Positions 1 to 10,035 are shown, counted from the stretch's first letter. The stretch: DNA of 42,902 bases from Mycobacterium sp. E1747 (GCF_001667775.1 NZ_LZJI01000098.1:1-42902); one strand, 5' to 3'. A program made the numbers and translations. Notes: a model not told the origin generated them from the sequence alone.

Positions 1-3000
1 TCCACCGAGTTCGCCGAGCTGCGGCCACGCCTGGTCTACGACCGCGACACGGGCACCCTGACCGCGCGGCCCGGCGCCCAGCGGCTGGCCGTCACCTCCG
101 GCGGCGCCATCCCCGATCGCGGCATGTTCACGGTCTACCTCGCCAGCGAGGCCGACAAGCCGTCGCGGGTGGGCGAACTGGACGAGGAGATGGTGTACGA
201 GTCCCGGCCCGGTGACGTCATCTCGCTGGGCGCCACCAGCTGGCGGATCACCGAGATCACCCACGACCGGGTGCTGGTCATCCCCGCGCCGGGCCAGCCG
301 GCCCGGTTGCCGTTCTGGCGCGGCGACGACGCGGGCCGCCCGGCGGAGCTGGGCGCCGCGCTGGGCGCGTTCACCGGCGAGCTGGCGGGACTGGACCGCG
401 ACGCCCTCGACGCCCGGTGCGCGGGCCTGGGTTTCGACGCCTACGCGACCGACAACATGTGGGCGCTGCTGGACGAGCAGCGCACCGCGGCCGGGGTGGT
501 GCCCACCGACACCACCCTGCTGGTCGAGCGGTTCCCCGACGAGCTGGGCGACTGGCGGGTGATCCTGCACTCGCCGTACGGGCTGCGGGTGAACGGCCCG
601 CTGGCGCTGGCGGTGGGCCGCCGGCTGCGCGAACGCTACGGCCTCGACGAGAAACCGACCGCCTCCGACGACGGCATCGTGGTGCGGTTGCCGGACATGC
701 TGTCCGACACCGGCGAGACCCCGCCCGGCGCCGAGCTGTTCGTCTTCGACGCCGACGAGATCGACCCGATCGTCACGGCCGAAGTGGGCGGTTCGGCGTT
801 GTTCGCCTCGCGGTTCCGGGAGTGCGCGGCCCGGGCACTGCTGCTGCCCCGCCGGCACCCGGGCAAGCGGTCGCCGCTGTGGCACCAGCGCCAGCGGGCC
901 GCCCAACTGCTGGACGTGGCCCGCAAATACCCCGACTTCCCGGTGGTCCTGGAGACCATCCGCGAATGCCTGCAGGACGTCTACGACGTCCCCGCCCTGA
1001 CGTCGCTGATGGCCGGCATCGCCCAGCGCAAGGTACGGGTGCTCGAAACCGAGACGGCTCGGCCCTCCCCGTTCGCGTCGTCCTTGCTGTTCGGCTACGT
1101 CGGCGCGTTCATGTACGAGGGCGACACCCCGCTGGCCGAGCGCCGGGCCGCGGCGCTGTCGCTGGACAGCACGCTGTTGGCCGAACTGCTCGGCCGCGTC
1201 GAGTTGCGGGAGTTGCTCGACCCCGACGTCATCGCCGCGACCGGCCGTCAGCTGCAGCACCTCACCGAGGACCGGTACGCGCGCGACGCCGAAGGCGTCG
1301 CCGACCTGCTGCGGCTGCTGGGCCCGATGACCGAGGACGAGATCGCCGCCCGGGCCGGCGGCGCGGAGGTGGGCGGCTGGCTCGAGGGCCTGCTGGGCGC
1401 GCGGCGGGCGCTGACCGTGTCGTTCGCCGGCCGCAGCTGGTGGGTGGCCATCGAGGACATCGGCCGGCTGCGCGACGGGGTCGGGGCGCCCGTTCCGCTC
1501 GGGGTGCCGGCCGCCTTCACCGAGACGGTGGCCGACCCGCTGGGCGAGCTGCTGGGCCGCTACGCGCGCACCCACACCCCGTTCACCACGGCGGAGGCGG
1601 CGGCCCGGTTCGGGCTGTGCTTGCGGGTGACGGCCGACGTGCTGGGCCGGCTGGCCGCCGACGGCCGCCTGGTGCGCGGCGACTTCGTCGCCGCCACTGC
1701 GGTCGCCTCGGGCAGCGACCAGTGGTGCGACGCCGACGTGCTGCGCGTGTTGCGGCGCCGATCGCTGGCCGCGCTGCGCGCGCAGGTGGAACCCGTGAGC
1801 ACCGCCGCCTACGGGCGGTTCCTGCCGGCCTGGCACCGCGTGCCCGCCCAGAATTCGGGGCTGGACGGCCTGATGTCCGTGATCGACCAGCTGGCCGGGG
1901 TCCGGATGCCGGCCTCGGCGATCGAGCCGCTGGTGCTCGGCCCCCGGGTGCGCGACTACTCGCCCGCGATGCTCGACGAGCTGCTCGCCACCGGCGAGGT
2001 GACCTGGTCGGGCGCCGGGTCGATCTCGGCCAGCGACGGCTGGGTCGCGCTGCACGTGAGCGATTCCGCGCCGCTCACCCTGGCCGGGCCCGCCGAGATC
2101 GAATTCACCGACGCACACCGCGCAATCCTGGAGACGCTGGCCGGCGGGGGCGCGTACTTCTTCCGCCAGCTGGCCCAAAGTGGGGTCCCGGACGCCGACC
2201 TCAAAGCCGCGCTGTGGGAACTGACCTGGGCCGGCTGGATCACCGGAGACACGTTCGCCCCGGTGCGCGCGGTGCTCGGCGGGGTGGGCGGCCGCAAACG
2301 ATCGGCCCCGGCGCACCGGTCGCACCGGCTGCCGAGGCTGAGCCGATACAGCGTCGCGCACGCGCAATCGCGCCCGGCCGACCCGACGGTGGCGGGCCGA
2401 TGGTCGGCCCTGCCACCGCCCGAGCCCGATTCGACGGTGCGCGCCCACTACCAGGCGGAGCTGCTGCTGGGGCGTCATGGCGTGCTGACCAAGGGTGCGG
2501 TGGCGGCCGAGGGCATCACCGGCGGGTTCGCCACGCTCTACAAGGTGCTGAGCACCTTGGAGGAGGCCGGCCGATGCCAGCGCGGCTACTTCGTCGAGTC
2601 GTTGGGCGGCGCGCAGTTCGCGGTCGCCTCGACCGTCGACCGGCTGCGCAGCTACAGCGACGGCATCGACCCCGAACGGCCGGAATACCGGGCGATCGTG
2701 CTGGCCGCCGCCGACCCGGCCAACCCCTACGGCGCCGCGCTGCCATGGCCCGCCGCCAGCGGCGAGGGGGCGCGGCCGGGTCGCAAGGCCGGCGCGCTCG
2801 TCGTGCTGGTCGACGGCCACCTGGGCTGGTTCCTCGAGCGCGGCGGGCGGTCCCTGCTCACGTTCACCGAGGACCCCGCGGCCCACGGCACGGCGGCCGC
2901 GGCGCTGGCCGACCTGGTCGCCTCCCGGCGCGTCGCGTCGATCCTGGTCGAGCGCATCGACGGGGCGCCGGCGCTGCAGCCGCAGGGTCCGAGCCCGGTC

Positions 3001-3060
3001 GCCGAGGCGCTGGCCGACGCCGGGTTCGCCCGCACTCCGCGCGGACTTCGCCTCCGGTGA
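1..3060 (+). CDS. lhr: Lhr-family ATP-dependent DNA helicase, C-terminal two thirds (5' end outside window)
   Basis: The frame is open from base 1, so the gene starts upstream; 1019 codons plus stop are visible. Mycobacterial Lhr is a roughly 1500-residue 3'-to-5' ssDNA-dependent ATPase and helicase used in DNA repair. The RecA-like helicase domains are therefore mostly outside the window. What remains matches the post-helicase part: the beta-barrel segment (around [17 protein letters not shown]) followed by the long Lhr C-terminal domain of repeated winged helices, ending in [20 protein letters not shown] and a final LRLR. The stop is 13 bp before nei, on the same strand, so the two repair genes are probably cotranscribed, as in M. 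tuberculosis Rv3296-Rv3297. The family call is firm. The first in-frame ATG at 124 is internal, not a start. Confidence 0.93.
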   Translation, partial: STEFAELRPRLVYDRDTGTLTARPGAQRLAVTSGGAIPDRGMFTVYLASEADKPSRVGELDEEMVYESRPGDVISLGATSWRITEITHDRVLVIPAPGQPARLPFWRGDDAGRPAELGAALGAFTGELAGLDRDALDARCAGLGFDAYATDNMWALLDEQRTAAGVVPTDTTLLVERFPDELGDWRVILHSPYGLRVNGPLALAVGRRLRERYGLDEKPTASDDGIVVRLPDMLSDTGETPPGAELFVFDADEIDPIVTAEVGGSALFASRFRECAARALLLPRRHPGKRSPLWHQRQRAAQLLDVARKYPDFPVVLETIRECLQDVYDVPALTSLMAGIAQRKVRVLETETARPSPFASSLLFGYVGAFMYEGDTPLAERRAAALSLDSTLLAELLGRVELRELLDPDVIAATGRQLQHLTEDRYARDAEGVADLLRLLGPMTEDEIAARAGGAEVGGWLEGLLGARRALTVSFAGRSWWVAIEDIGRLRDGVGAPVPLGVPAAFTETVADPLGELLGRYARTHTPFTTAEAAARFGLCLRVTADVLGRLAADGRLVRGDFVAATAVASGSDQWCDADVLRVLRRRSLAALRAQVEPVSTAAYGRFLPAWHRVPAQNSGLDGLMSVIDQLAGVRMPASAIEPLVLGPRVRDYSPAMLDELLATGEVTWSGAGSISASDGWVALHVSDSAPLTLAGPAEIEFTDAHRAILETLAGGGAYFFRQLAQSGVPDADLKAALWELTWAGWITGDTFAPVRAVLGGVGGRKRSAPAHRSHRLPRLSRYSVAHAQSRPADPTVAGRWSALPPPEPDSTVRAHYQAELLLGRHGVLTKGAVAAEGITGGFATLYKVLSTLEEAGRCQRGYFVESLGGAQFAVASTVDRLRSYSDGIDPERPEYRAIVLAAADPANPYGAALPWPAASGEGARPGRKAGALVVLVDGHLGWFLERGGRSLLTFTEDPAAHGTAAAALADLVASRRVASILVERIDGAPALQPQGPSPVAEALADAGFARTPRGLRLR

Positions 3061-3073
3061 GGCCGCGGTAGCC

Positions 3074-3829
3074 GTGCCCGAGGGCGACACCGTCTGGCAC
3101 ACCGCCGCCGTCCTGCGCCAGCACCTGGTCGGGCGCACCCTGACGCGCTGCGACGTCCGCGTCCCGCGGTACGCGACGGTCGACCTCACCGGGGAGGTGG
3201 TCGACGAGGTGCTCAGCCGCGGCAAACACCTTTTCATCCGGGCCGGCCGGGCGAGCATCCACTCGCACCTGAAGATGGACGGCAGCTGGCGGGTCGGCGA
3301 GCGGCAGGTGCGGGTCGACCACCGGGCGCGCATCGTCCTGGAAGCCGGAACCATCCGCGCCGTCGGCGTGGACCTGGGCGTGCTGGAGATTTTGGAGCGC
3401 GACCGCGACGAGGACGCCGTCGCGCACCTCGGGCCCGACCTGCTCGGCGAGGACTGGGCCGCCGGGCTGGCCGCCGCCAACCTGGTCGCCCACCCGGACC
3501 GCCCGCTCGCCGAGACGCTGCTGGACCAGCGCGTCCTGGCCGGAATCGGCAACGTCTATGCCAACGAGCTGTGTTTCGTCAGCGGGCACCTGCCCACCGC
3601 GGCGGTGCGCGCGGTCACCGACCCGCAACGGCTGGTGTCCCGCGCCCGGGACATGCTGTGGCTCAACCGCTTGCGGTGGAACCGCTGCACCACCGGCGAC
3701 ACCAGGGCCGGCCGGCAGCTGTGGGTCTACGGGCGAGCCGGCCAGGGCTGCCGTCGCTGCGGTACCCGCATCGCCTACGACGGCTCCGGGGACCGGGTCA
3801 CCTACTGGTGCCCGACCTGCCAGCGCTGA
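3074..3829 (+). CDS. nei: Endonuclease VIII-like DNA glycosylase/AP lyase (Nei)
   Basis: This is a base-excision-repair enzyme that removes oxidised pyrimidines and nicks abasic DNA. It is 251 residues, normal for the Fpg/Nei family. The N-terminus reads MPEGDTV, giving the catalytic Pro2 and Glu3 of the family after Met removal. SRGKHLFI carries the conserved lysine near residue 54. [11 protein letters not shown] is the helix-two-turns-helix region. A C-terminal zinc finger is visible as CRRCGTR followed by WCPTC. The start is GTG at 3074, chosen because translation must begin directly before PEGDTV. It lies 13 bp after lhr, supporting a two-gene repair operon. It corresponds to Rv3297 (often called Nei2) by sequence and position. 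Confidence 0.93.
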   Translation: MPEGDTVWHTAAVLRQHLVGRTLTRCDVRVPRYATVDLTGEVVDEVLSRGKHLFIRAGRASIHSHLKMDGSWRVGERQVRVDHRARIVLEAGTIRAVGVDLGVLEILERDRDEDAVAHLGPDLLGEDWAAGLAAANLVAHPDRPLAETLLDQRVLAGIGNVYANELCFVSGHLPTAAVRAVTDPQRLVSRARDMLWLNRLRWNRCTTGDTRAGRQLWVYGRAGQGCRRCGTRIAYDGSGDRVTYWCPTCQR

Positions 3830-3856
3830 CCACTGACCCGAAGCGATCACAACCGG

Positions 3857-4774
3857 TTAGTCCCGGGCGTGCGCCAGGAAGAACTGCGCGATGGCCTCCG
3901 AGCCGTCGAGCGCGCGGGTGGTGGGTCCGATGATCGTCTTGGGCAGGTACTGCCTGCCGCCGGGCCAGGTGTGCCCGCCGCTGTCGATCTGGTAGAAGAT
4001 CACCTCGGTTGATGCCGCGCAGGCCGTCGAGTCGAAGCGGCGCACGACGGTCCCGTCCCCGACATTGGGCAGGGCCTGGACGGACGGGTCACCCTGGCAG
4101 CGATCGGCCGAACGCCACGTGTTCACCATGCTGTCGGCGGAGATGGCGTGGCTGACCCCGCCGCGGCCGCGCACGGCCCCGCCCTTGAACGGCACCAGCG
4201 GGTCGGCGGTGCCGTGGGCCTCCCACACCGACACGGGCCGCGACGGGTTGCAGGCCACGCCCACGCCCAGCGTGCCCGCCACGGGCGCGGCGGCGGCGAA
4301 CACGTCCGCGCGGTCGCACGCCAGCCGGTTGGACATGAATCCGCCATTAGACATCCCGGTGACGAAAATGTGCCCGGGGGCGATGCCGTAGTCGTTCTGC
4401 AGCTTGCCCACGAGCCCCACCAGGAAGCCGACATCGTCGATATGCCGGCGATCCGCCGGGGACGCCCCCCGCCCGTCGGCCCAGCTCTTGTCGTAACCGT
4501 CGGGATAGACCACCAGCAGATTGTGGTGGTCGGCGACGGAGTCGAACCCGGTCAGCCCCCGCTGCCCGTTCCCGGTCCCGCCGCCGCCGTGCAGGCTCAG
4601 GACCAGGCCGGCCGGGCTGCCCGGCGGCACGTGCAGCAGGTAAGTTCGGTCCATGCCGCCGGAACGGAACGTCCCGGACGCATCGCGCGCGCTGGCCGCC
4701 GAAACGTGCCGCTCAGCACAGCCCACCAGGCACAGCGCGACGAGGACCACAGACAACAAACGCGCGCAGGGCAT
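3857..4774 (-). CDS. lpqC: Secreted lipoprotein esterase LpqC (polyhydroxybutyrate depolymerase family)
   Basis: A 305-residue predicted lipoprotein. The start is placed at ATG 4774, which gives a short positively charged head, a hydrophobic stretch and the lipobox LVGC near residue 19; the frame extends further upstream, but that would bury the signal peptide. The mature part is an alpha/beta-hydrolase of the PHB-depolymerase/feruloyl-esterase type: oxyanion region LSLHGGGG, nucleophile elbow GMSNGG, an Asp in HGTADPLVPF and the His in SGGHTWPGG. The expected role is ester hydrolysis at the cell envelope; the substrate is unknown. It is convergent with nei, matching the Rv3297-Rv3298c order. 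In H37Rv the next minus-strand gene is a sulfatase (atsB); here it is absent and the accessory block begins. Confidence 0.9.
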   Translation of the reverse strand: MPCARLLSVVLVALCLVGCAERHVSAASARDASGTFRSGGMDRTYLLHVPPGSPAGLVLSLHGGGGTGNGQRGLTGFDSVADHHNLLVVYPDGYDKSWADGRGASPADRRHIDDVGFLVGLVGKLQNDYGIAPGHIFVTGMSNGGFMSNRLACDRADVFAAAAPVAGTLGVGVACNPSRPVSVWEAHGTADPLVPFKGGAVRGRGGVSHAISADSMVNTWRSADRCQGDPSVQALPNVGDGTVVRRFDSTACAASTEVIFYQIDSGGHTWPGGRQYLPKTIIGPTTRALDGSEAIAQFFLAHARD

Positions 4775-4941
4775 GCCGTCAGGACCCTGGCAGAGCCGAC
4801 GGCAGAGCAAACCCCGCTCTGAGTGTGGCGGTGATCGCAATATGATTGATCCTGCACCGAGCTGCGCCGCAACGTGCGAACATTCGGGCAGCCCCCGCTG
4901 TCAGCGAGCAACGGCACTTCGAGGTCACGGGAGTATCAGAA

Positions 4942-5292
4942 ATGACGAGGACCCAGGTACGCAACCCCAGCCTCCTGCTGTTGCTGATGGCTGCCGGCGT
5001 CGTCCCGGCCGCCGGGCTGCTGGACGCGCTCGGGGCGGCCCCGGCCGCCCACGCCAGTGCCGCCGACGACGCGTTCCTCGCCGCGCTGACCGCCAAGGGG
5101 ATCAACTACGAATCGCCCGAAACCGCGATCCGATCCGGGCACCTGGTGTGCCAGGAACTCGACTCCGGTGAAGCGCCGCAACAGGTGGCAAACGACGTGA
5201 TGACCAACAGCCACCTCGACGGCTACCACGCTGGCTACTTCGTGGGCGTCAGCATCCGGGCGTACTGCCCGAAGTACGGCGCCCAGGCCTGA
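4942..5292 (+). CDS. Secreted DUF732-family protein
   Basis: A small exported mycobacterial protein of unknown function, 116 residues from ATG 4942. This start is preferred over in-frame ATG 4846 because it has a GGGAG ribosome site about 9 nt upstream and places a classical signal peptide at the N-terminus (basic MTRTQVR, hydrophobic LLLLLMAAG, cleavage near AAHASA). The mature domain has the DUF732 pattern: DDAFLAALTAKGI, then a conserved Cys in HLVCQEL, the helix with VANDVM, and a second Cys in IRAYCPKY that probably forms a disulfide with the first. It is divergent from lpqC and followed by another tiny secreted protein on the same strand. Confidence 0.85.
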   Translation: MTRTQVRNPSLLLLLMAAGVVPAAGLLDALGAAPAAHASAADDAFLAALTAKGINYESPETAIRSGHLVCQELDSGEAPQQVANDVMTNSHLDGYHAGYFVGVSIRAYCPKYGAQA

Positions 5293-5306
5293 AAGTTAAC
5301 AGCCAG

Positions 5307-5339
5307 TTGACAGGCTCGTGACAAACGCGCCGGTAAAAT
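5307..5339 (+). promoter_or_regulatory. Candidate sigma-70-type promoter for the small secreted protein at 5380
   Basis: A perfect TTGACA at 5307-5312 and a TAAAAT hexamer at 5334-5339 are separated by 21 nt, longer than ideal. The -10 element alone would suffice for many mycobacterial promoters. The predicted start near 5346 leaves a leader of about 34 nt with an AAGG ribosome site at 5372-5375 before ATG 5380. Confidence 0.45.
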
Positions 5340-5379
5340 CTGAACTCGGAAACAATTCCTGAGAACTCTCGAAGGCCAA

Positions 5380-5592
5380 ATGATTCCTAGACTTTTGGTC
5401 GGCGTGGCACTCGCTCTCGGCACTGCCGGTTGGACGGCAGCCACCGCCAACGCCGACCCAAGCCCCTTCAACACGCTCAGCTGCACTTGTGAAGAGACGG
5501 CGCCCGCGGACAGCGCGGCCCTTATGGACAAGATCGATCGGGGTATCCAGCACGGCCTTGCGGACGCGCCCACGGTGCAGATTCATCACTGA
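5380..5592 (+). CDS. Very small secreted protein, function unknown
   Basis: A 70-residue product from ATG 5380, preceded by AAGG at short spacing. The first 25 or so residues form a signal peptide (MIPRLLVGVALALG, cleavage near ATANADP). The mature peptide is only about 45 residues and contains a Cys-Thr-Cys pair (SCTCEE) and a short acidic, helix-forming tail. I do not recognise a named family; small secreted peptides of this kind are common in mycobacteria. It is separated by 87 bp from the DUF732 gene and has its own candidate promoter. It is convergent with the magnesium-type ATPase gene, with only 3 bp between the stops. Confidence 0.65.
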   Translation: MIPRLLVGVALALGTAGWTAATANADPSPFNTLSCTCEETAPADSAALMDKIDRGIQHGLADAPTVQIHH

Positions 5593-5595
5593 CCT

Positions 5596-8226
5596 TCAGT
5601 TCTTTCGCCGCGTCCGCGGCCCGGCGTAATGGTGGTAGCGCGCGGCGCGCCGGCGGATGCGATACGCGCTGCCACGGGTGCGATGCGGTTGTCCGACAAG
5701 GTGTATCGGCTCGCTGTAGAAGAGCATCTTGGCCAGCTCCACCAGAATCAGATAGCAGATCACAAACGTGCCCAGCACGGCGAAGAACTGCCATGGCAGC
5801 GGCGTGAAGCCGAGGGCCCGCGCCAGCGGCGAGATCGTCAGCCCGGCGCCGACGGCCACGACGGTGACGCTGGTGGCGGTCAGCAGCGCGCTGGGCCGGC
5901 TGCGGAAGAACGGCACCATGCGGGTGCGGATGACGAAGATGATCAGCGTCTGTGTCGCGAGCGATTCCACGAACCACCCCGTGCGGAACTCGACTGCCCC
6001 GGCGTGTAACACGCCCAGCATCAGGCCGAACGTCAGGAAGTCGAACAGCGAACTGATCGGGCCGAAGATCAGCATGAACCGGCGGATGAACGCGACGTTC
6101 CAGTGCGACGGCGCCTGCAGTTGCGCGGCGTCGACCCGGTCGGTCGGGATCGCCAGCTGTGAGGTGTCGTAGAGCAGGTTGTTCAGCAGGATCTGGCTGG
6201 GCAGCATCGGCAGGAACGGCAACAGCGCCGACGCGGCCGCGGCGCTGAACATGTTTCCGAAATTGCTCGATGTGCCCATCAGCACGTACTTGATGGTGTT
6301 GGCGAAAATGCGCCGGCCCTCGGCCACCCCGGTGGCCAGCACCCCGAGGTCCTTTTCCAACAGCACCACGTCGGCGGCGTCCTTGGCCACATCGGTGGCG
6401 CTGTCGACGGAGATTCCCACGTCGGCGGCGTGCAGGGCCAGCGCGTCGTTGACGCCGTCACCCAGGAAACCCACCGAGCGCCCCTTGCGCCGCAGCGCGG
6501 CGATCAGCCGCGCCTTCTGCTCGGGGGAGATGCGGGCGAAGATGGTGTGGTTGTGCGCGACAGCGGCGAACGCGTCGTCGTCCAGCCCGTCGAGCTGCGC
6601 GCCGGTGATGGTGCCCTTGGAGGCCAAACCCAGATCGCCGCAGACCTTTTCGGCGACACGCGGGTTGTCGCCCGTGGCGATCTTCAGCTCGATGCCCAGG
6701 TCGGCCAACTCCGAGAGCGATTGACGTGCAGCGGCTTTGGGTTCGTCAGCGAACACCAGGAAGCCCGCGAGCGTCAGCTCGGACTCGTCGGTGCGGGTCA
6801 GCGTCGTCAGCCCCGGCGCCGGTTTGGTGGCCACGGCCACCACGCGGCGCCCGGCCGCGAACAACGCGGCGAGGGTTTCCTGCGCCACCGCCACGACGCC
6901 CCGGCATTGGGCCAGCACCTGCTCGGGCGCGCCCTTGACCACCAGCATCCGGGTGCCGTCGTCGTCGACCAGCACCGACGTCGCCCGGCGTTCATGGTCG
7001 AACGGCAGCATCGCCACCCGTGCGGCGCCGGCCACCAACTCGTGCGCCTGCGGGGACTCCCAGAGTGCGGCGTCGAGCGGATTGGCGCTGACGCCACCGG
7101 TTTCCGGGTCCACATCGGTGGCCAGCAGCCCCAGCCGGCGGACCGGTTCGTCGTGTGCACCGGCGGCGTCGAGGCAGTCGACCAACCGCACCCGGCCTTC
7201 CGTCAGGGTCCCGGTCTTGTCGGTGATCAGGATGTCGATGTCGCCGAGATCCTCGATGCACACCAACCGCTTGACGAGCACCTTGGCCTTGGCCAGCTGC
7301 CGTGATCCGGTGGCCAGGCCGGTGCTGACGACGGCGGGCAGCAGCTGCGGCGTGATGCCGACGGCGATCGCCAGCGAGAACAGCACGGAGTCGATGATCG
7401 GCTTCGCCAACAGCAGGTTGCTGATCAAGATGACCACCATCAGCGCGACGGCCACCTGCAGCAGCAGGTAGGAGAACCGGCGCAGCCCCACCTGGAAGCC
7501 CGTTTCCGGCTGGCGTTCGTCCAAACCCGCTGCGATGCGGCCGAATTCGGCGTTCCTTCCGGTGGCGTACACCACCCCGGTGCCCTCGCCGGCGCTGACG
7601 ATGGTGCCCATGAACGCCAGGTCGGCGGCGTCGGCCAGGTCAGTTCCGGGGGGCACGGGTTCGGGTGATTTCTCGGACCCGGTCGACTCCCCGGTCAGAA
7701 TGCTTTCGTTGCATTCCAAACCGCTGACCTCGATCAGCCGGACATCGGCCGGCACCGCCTCCCCCAGCGACAGCCGGACCACATCGCCCGGGACCAGCGC
7801 GGTGACGGGGAGCGTGACGAAGTCCCCGTCGCGGCGCACGACGGCGTTGTGGTGGACGCTGGCGTGCAGGTCGGCGGCGGCGCGCTCGGCGCGGTACTCG
7901 TTGATGAAGCTCAGCCCGACGCTGGCCACCAGGATGATGCCGATGATGACCGCCTGCATGCTGTCGCCCAGAAAGTACGAGACGACCGCGGTGGCGGCCA
8001 GCAGGATGAGCACGGCGTTGCGCAGCTGGCGACCCAGCACCGCAAGGACATTGACGCGATGGGTCCGCACCGCGTTGGGGCCGTAACGCGTCAGCCGGGC
8101 AGTGGCCTGGGTGCTGGACAACCCGGCGGCCGAGCTGTCCAGCAGGCGCAGCACCTCGTCGACCGGGGAGGCCGCGACGGACGGGGTGGTCGGGGCCGCG
8201 GAATCGGGTAACACCTCGGCGGTCAT
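5596..8226 (-). CDS. mgtA: P-type ATPase, MgtA/MgtB-like magnesium importer
   Basis: An 876-residue P-type ATPase of the P3B type (inner-membrane Mg2+ import coupled to ATP hydrolysis). The start is ATG 8226, which overlaps the corA stop as ATGA; the frame stays open upstream, but that stretch is antisense-like padding within corA. The order is a short N-terminal cytoplasmic segment, membrane helices, an actuator loop with ILTGES, the M4 segment ITPQLLPAVVS as in MgtA, phosphorylation motif DKTGTLTEG with Asp336, nucleotide-site KGAPEQVL, ATGDNPR, and hinge GDGVNDALAL, then C-terminal membrane helices. All catalytic motifs are intact, in contrast with the CtpF-like protein at 15270. Translational coupling to corA and proximity to phoU suggest co-regulation of Mg2+ and phosphate or ATP status. 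Confidence 0.88.
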   Translation of the reverse strand: MTAEVLPDSAAPTTPSVAASPVDEVLRLLDSSAAGLSSTQATARLTRYGPNAVRTHRVNVLAVLGRQLRNAVLILLAATAVVSYFLGDSMQAVIIGIILVASVGLSFINEYRAERAAADLHASVHHNAVVRRDGDFVTLPVTALVPGDVVRLSLGEAVPADVRLIEVSGLECNESILTGESTGSEKSPEPVPPGTDLADAADLAFMGTIVSAGEGTGVVYATGRNAEFGRIAAGLDERQPETGFQVGLRRFSYLLLQVAVALMVVILISNLLLAKPIIDSVLFSLAIAVGITPQLLPAVVSTGLATGSRQLAKAKVLVKRLVCIEDLGDIDILITDKTGTLTEGRVRLVDCLDAAGAHDEPVRRLGLLATDVDPETGGVSANPLDAALWESPQAHELVAGAARVAMLPFDHERRATSVLVDDDGTRMLVVKGAPEQVLAQCRGVVAVAQETLAALFAAGRRVVAVATKPAPGLTTLTRTDESELTLAGFLVFADEPKAAARQSLSELADLGIELKIATGDNPRVAEKVCGDLGLASKGTITGAQLDGLDDDAFAAVAHNHTIFARISPEQKARLIAALRRKGRSVGFLGDGVNDALALHAADVGISVDSATDVAKDAADVVLLEKDLGVLATGVAEGRRIFANTIKYVLMGTSSNFGNMFSAAAASALLPFLPMLPSQILLNNLLYDTSQLAIPTDRVDAAQLQAPSHWNVAFIRRFMLIFGPISSLFDFLTFGLMLGVLHAGAVEFRTGWFVESLATQTLIIFVIRTRMVPFFRSRPSALLTATSVTVVAVGAGLTISPLARALGFTPLPWQFFAVLGTFVICYLILVELAKMLFYSEPIHLVGQPHRTRGSAYRIRRRAARYHHYAGPRTRRKN

Positions 8227-9215
8227 AGCCAGTCCCGGCGCTTGAACATCAGGTAGATCACCGCCATCAGGACGAAGATCAGGCTGGTGCTGGCGATGAA
8301 CCCAGCGAGGTGACCGAAGCCAGGGTAGGGAACGTTCTGGCCGTAGAAACCCGTGATCGCCGTGGGCACGGCGATGATGGCCGCCCATCCGGTCAGCTTC
8401 TTCATGATGGTGTTGAGCCGGGCATCCTGCAGCGACAGGTTGGTCTCGAAGATCGTTGTGACCATGTCGCGCAACGATTCCGTCCATTCGGACACCCGCA
8501 GCACGTGGTCGTACAGGTCGGCGTACAGCGGGTCCAGTTCCGGGGCGGTGCCCACCTCGTGGCGGTGGTGCTGAATCGAGTTGACCACCTCCCGCATCGG
8601 GAGCGCCACCCGGCGCAGCCCCACCAGGTCCCGCCGCATCTGGAATGTCCGGCGCTGAAAGGTGGCTTGGCGCGGCCTGCCGTCGAAAAGTTCGTCCTCG
8701 ATGGATTCGACGCAGTCGTCCAGGGCCTCCACCGCCGCGAAATGACTGTCCACCACGACGTCGAGCAGGCCGTGCACCAGCGCGCCCACCCCGTACTGCT
8801 GGGCGCCGATCTCCTCCCATCGCCGGGTGACCGCGGCGACGTCGAAGTCCGGTGTCAGGCGCACGGTGATCAGGCCGCGGGACAGCACGAACGCCGAAAT
8901 CCGGTGCATGGACAGCATTCGCCGCGGCTCGTCGGTGGCTGCGGCCGCGACCTCGACCGCATAGACGGTGAAGAAGGTGTGCGACTCGTATGCGGTGGCC
9001 TTGACCCGCTCGGCGGCCGCGACGGCGTCCTCGACGGCCCACGTGTTGAGGCCGAGTTCGGCGGCCAGCTCGCACAGCGCGTCGTGGTCGGGGACGCACA
9101 GGTCGACCCACACCAAGGCGTCGGGTTCACGGAGGTATTCCGAGATGTCCTCAAAGGTGAAGTCGTCCTGCGGCTTACCGTGGCGCCAGACGCGGCCCTG
9201 GATGTTGCCCTGCAC
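8223..9215 (-). CDS. corA: CorA-family divalent cation channel
   Basis: A 330-residue member of the CorA family of pentameric Mg2+/Co2+ channels. The start is GTG 9215, with a GAGAAGA purine run upstream. The large N-terminal cytoplasmic domain is followed by two C-terminal membrane helices (near 265-285 and 300-320) and the usual basic tail ending in KRRDWL. The signature loop after the first helix reads GFYGQNVPYPGF, so the canonical GMN is GQN here; similar variants exist in actinobacterial homologues as far as I recall, but selectivity could differ. The stop overlaps the mgtA start by 4 nt (ATGA), and phoU ends 36 bp upstream, so phoU-corA-mgtA is a likely operon. Confidence 0.9.
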   Translation of the reverse strand: MQGNIQGRVWRHGKPQDDFTFEDISEYLREPDALVWVDLCVPDHDALCELAAELGLNTWAVEDAVAAAERVKATAYESHTFFTVYAVEVAAAATDEPRRMLSMHRISAFVLSRGLITVRLTPDFDVAAVTRRWEEIGAQQYGVGALVHGLLDVVVDSHFAAVEALDDCVESIEDELFDGRPRQATFQRRTFQMRRDLVGLRRVALPMREVVNSIQHHRHEVGTAPELDPLYADLYDHVLRVSEWTESLRDMVTTIFETNLSLQDARLNTIMKKLTGWAAIIAVPTAITGFYGQNVPYPGFGHLAGFIASTSLIFVLMAVIYLMFKRRDWL

Positions 9216-9251
9216 GACGCTATCTTCTCAGCCCGGCCCAGCCCCCGCCCA

Positions 9252-9917
9252 TCAGTAGGTGGAGATCTCGTCTTGCTCGGGCAAATCGCCGCTGACCATG
9301 AAGACGACGCGGCGCCCGACTTCCACGGCATGGTCGGCGAAGCGCTCGTAAAACCGGCCCAGCAGCGCGGCGTCCACGGCGGCGGGGATGTTGTCCGTCC
9401 AGTTCTGGTCCAACAGCACGCTGAACAACTGCCGGTAGAGCTCGTCCATCGCGTCGTCCTGCTCGCGAAGTCGCGCGGCTTGTTCTGGGTCGTGGGACAT
9501 CAGCACCTGTTTTGCGTTGCCGCCCAAAGTGATTGCCACCTTGGCCATGTCGGCGAAACAAACACGGACTTCGTCGGGGAGTGCCCGATTCGGGTGCTCG
9601 CGCCGGGCGATCTTGGCGACGTGCACCGCGAGCGCGTCCATTCGTTCGATGTCGGCGATCATCTGGATGGCGCTGAAGATTGCCCGTAACTCTCCGGCAA
9701 CCGGTTGTTGTAGCGCCAGCAACGCGAACGCTTCTCGCTCCGCGCGCCCCCGCATCACCACTACCCGGTCGTGCTCCCCGATGACCCGTTCGGCGGCGTC
9801 GAGGTCCGCCTCCAACAACGCTTTGGTCGCGCCCCTCATCGCCTCGTTGGCCAGGCCGCACATCTCGCCGAGCTGGACGGTCAATTCCTCCAGCTGGTGG
9901 TGGTAACCGGTTCGCAT
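9252..9917 (-). CDS. phoY1: PhoU-family phosphate signalling regulator
   Basis: A 221-residue protein made of two PhoU repeats (three-helix bundles). PhoU proteins restrain phosphate-responsive two-component signalling with Pst transporters and bind metals through conserved acidic patches. The start is ATG 9917 ([12 protein letters not shown]), which matches the PhoY family start; the longer frame is not needed. Seen motifs are [39 protein letters not shown] in repeat 1 and [20 protein letters not shown] in repeat 2. It ends in EDEISTY-like residues, as I recall for PhoY1 (Rv3301c), and the position between lpqC and the Rv3300c homologue fits. No pst genes are adjacent; it heads the corA-mgtA group instead. 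A third PhoY paralogue is the alternative. Confidence 0.88.
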   Translation of the reverse strand: MRTGYHHQLEELTVQLGEMCGLANEAMRGATKALLEADLDAAERVIGEHDRVVVMRGRAEREAFALLALQQPVAGELRAIFSAIQMIADIERMDALAVHVAKIARREHPNRALPDEVRVCFADMAKVAITLGGNAKQVLMSHDPEQAARLREQDDAMDELYRQLFSVLLDQNWTDNIPAAVDAALLGRFYERFADHAVEVGRRVVFMVSGDLPEQDEISTY

Positions 9918-10035
9918 AGCGTAACGGTGGCCAATACGAACGTTTTTCACAAGGGACGAAAGGCACCCGAAAAGGGCCGGAACGCCTCCTCCCCCGTGCG
10001 GCACCGCCGGTTAACCTGCCGCTGTCACCATATCG

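Noticed and set aside
417..3071. An 884-codon open frame overlapping lhr in another plus-strand frame
   Set aside because: Composition is that of GC-rich shadow translation (RRR, GGR, PAG runs) and no domain is visible; lhr itself is clearly the coding frame.
8227..9111. An open frame continuing the mgtA frame upstream through corA, suggesting a 1171-residue fusion
   Set aside because: The extra sequence is Arg/Gly/Pro-rich, has no family motifs and lies out of frame over the well-supported corA gene; the ATGA overlap gives a natural start.
9950..9969. A second DosR-like site between phoU and the large ATPase (GGGAC and CCC half-sites)
   Set aside because: Only about 12 of 20 positions agree and the half-site spacing is wrong by two bases; too weak to list.
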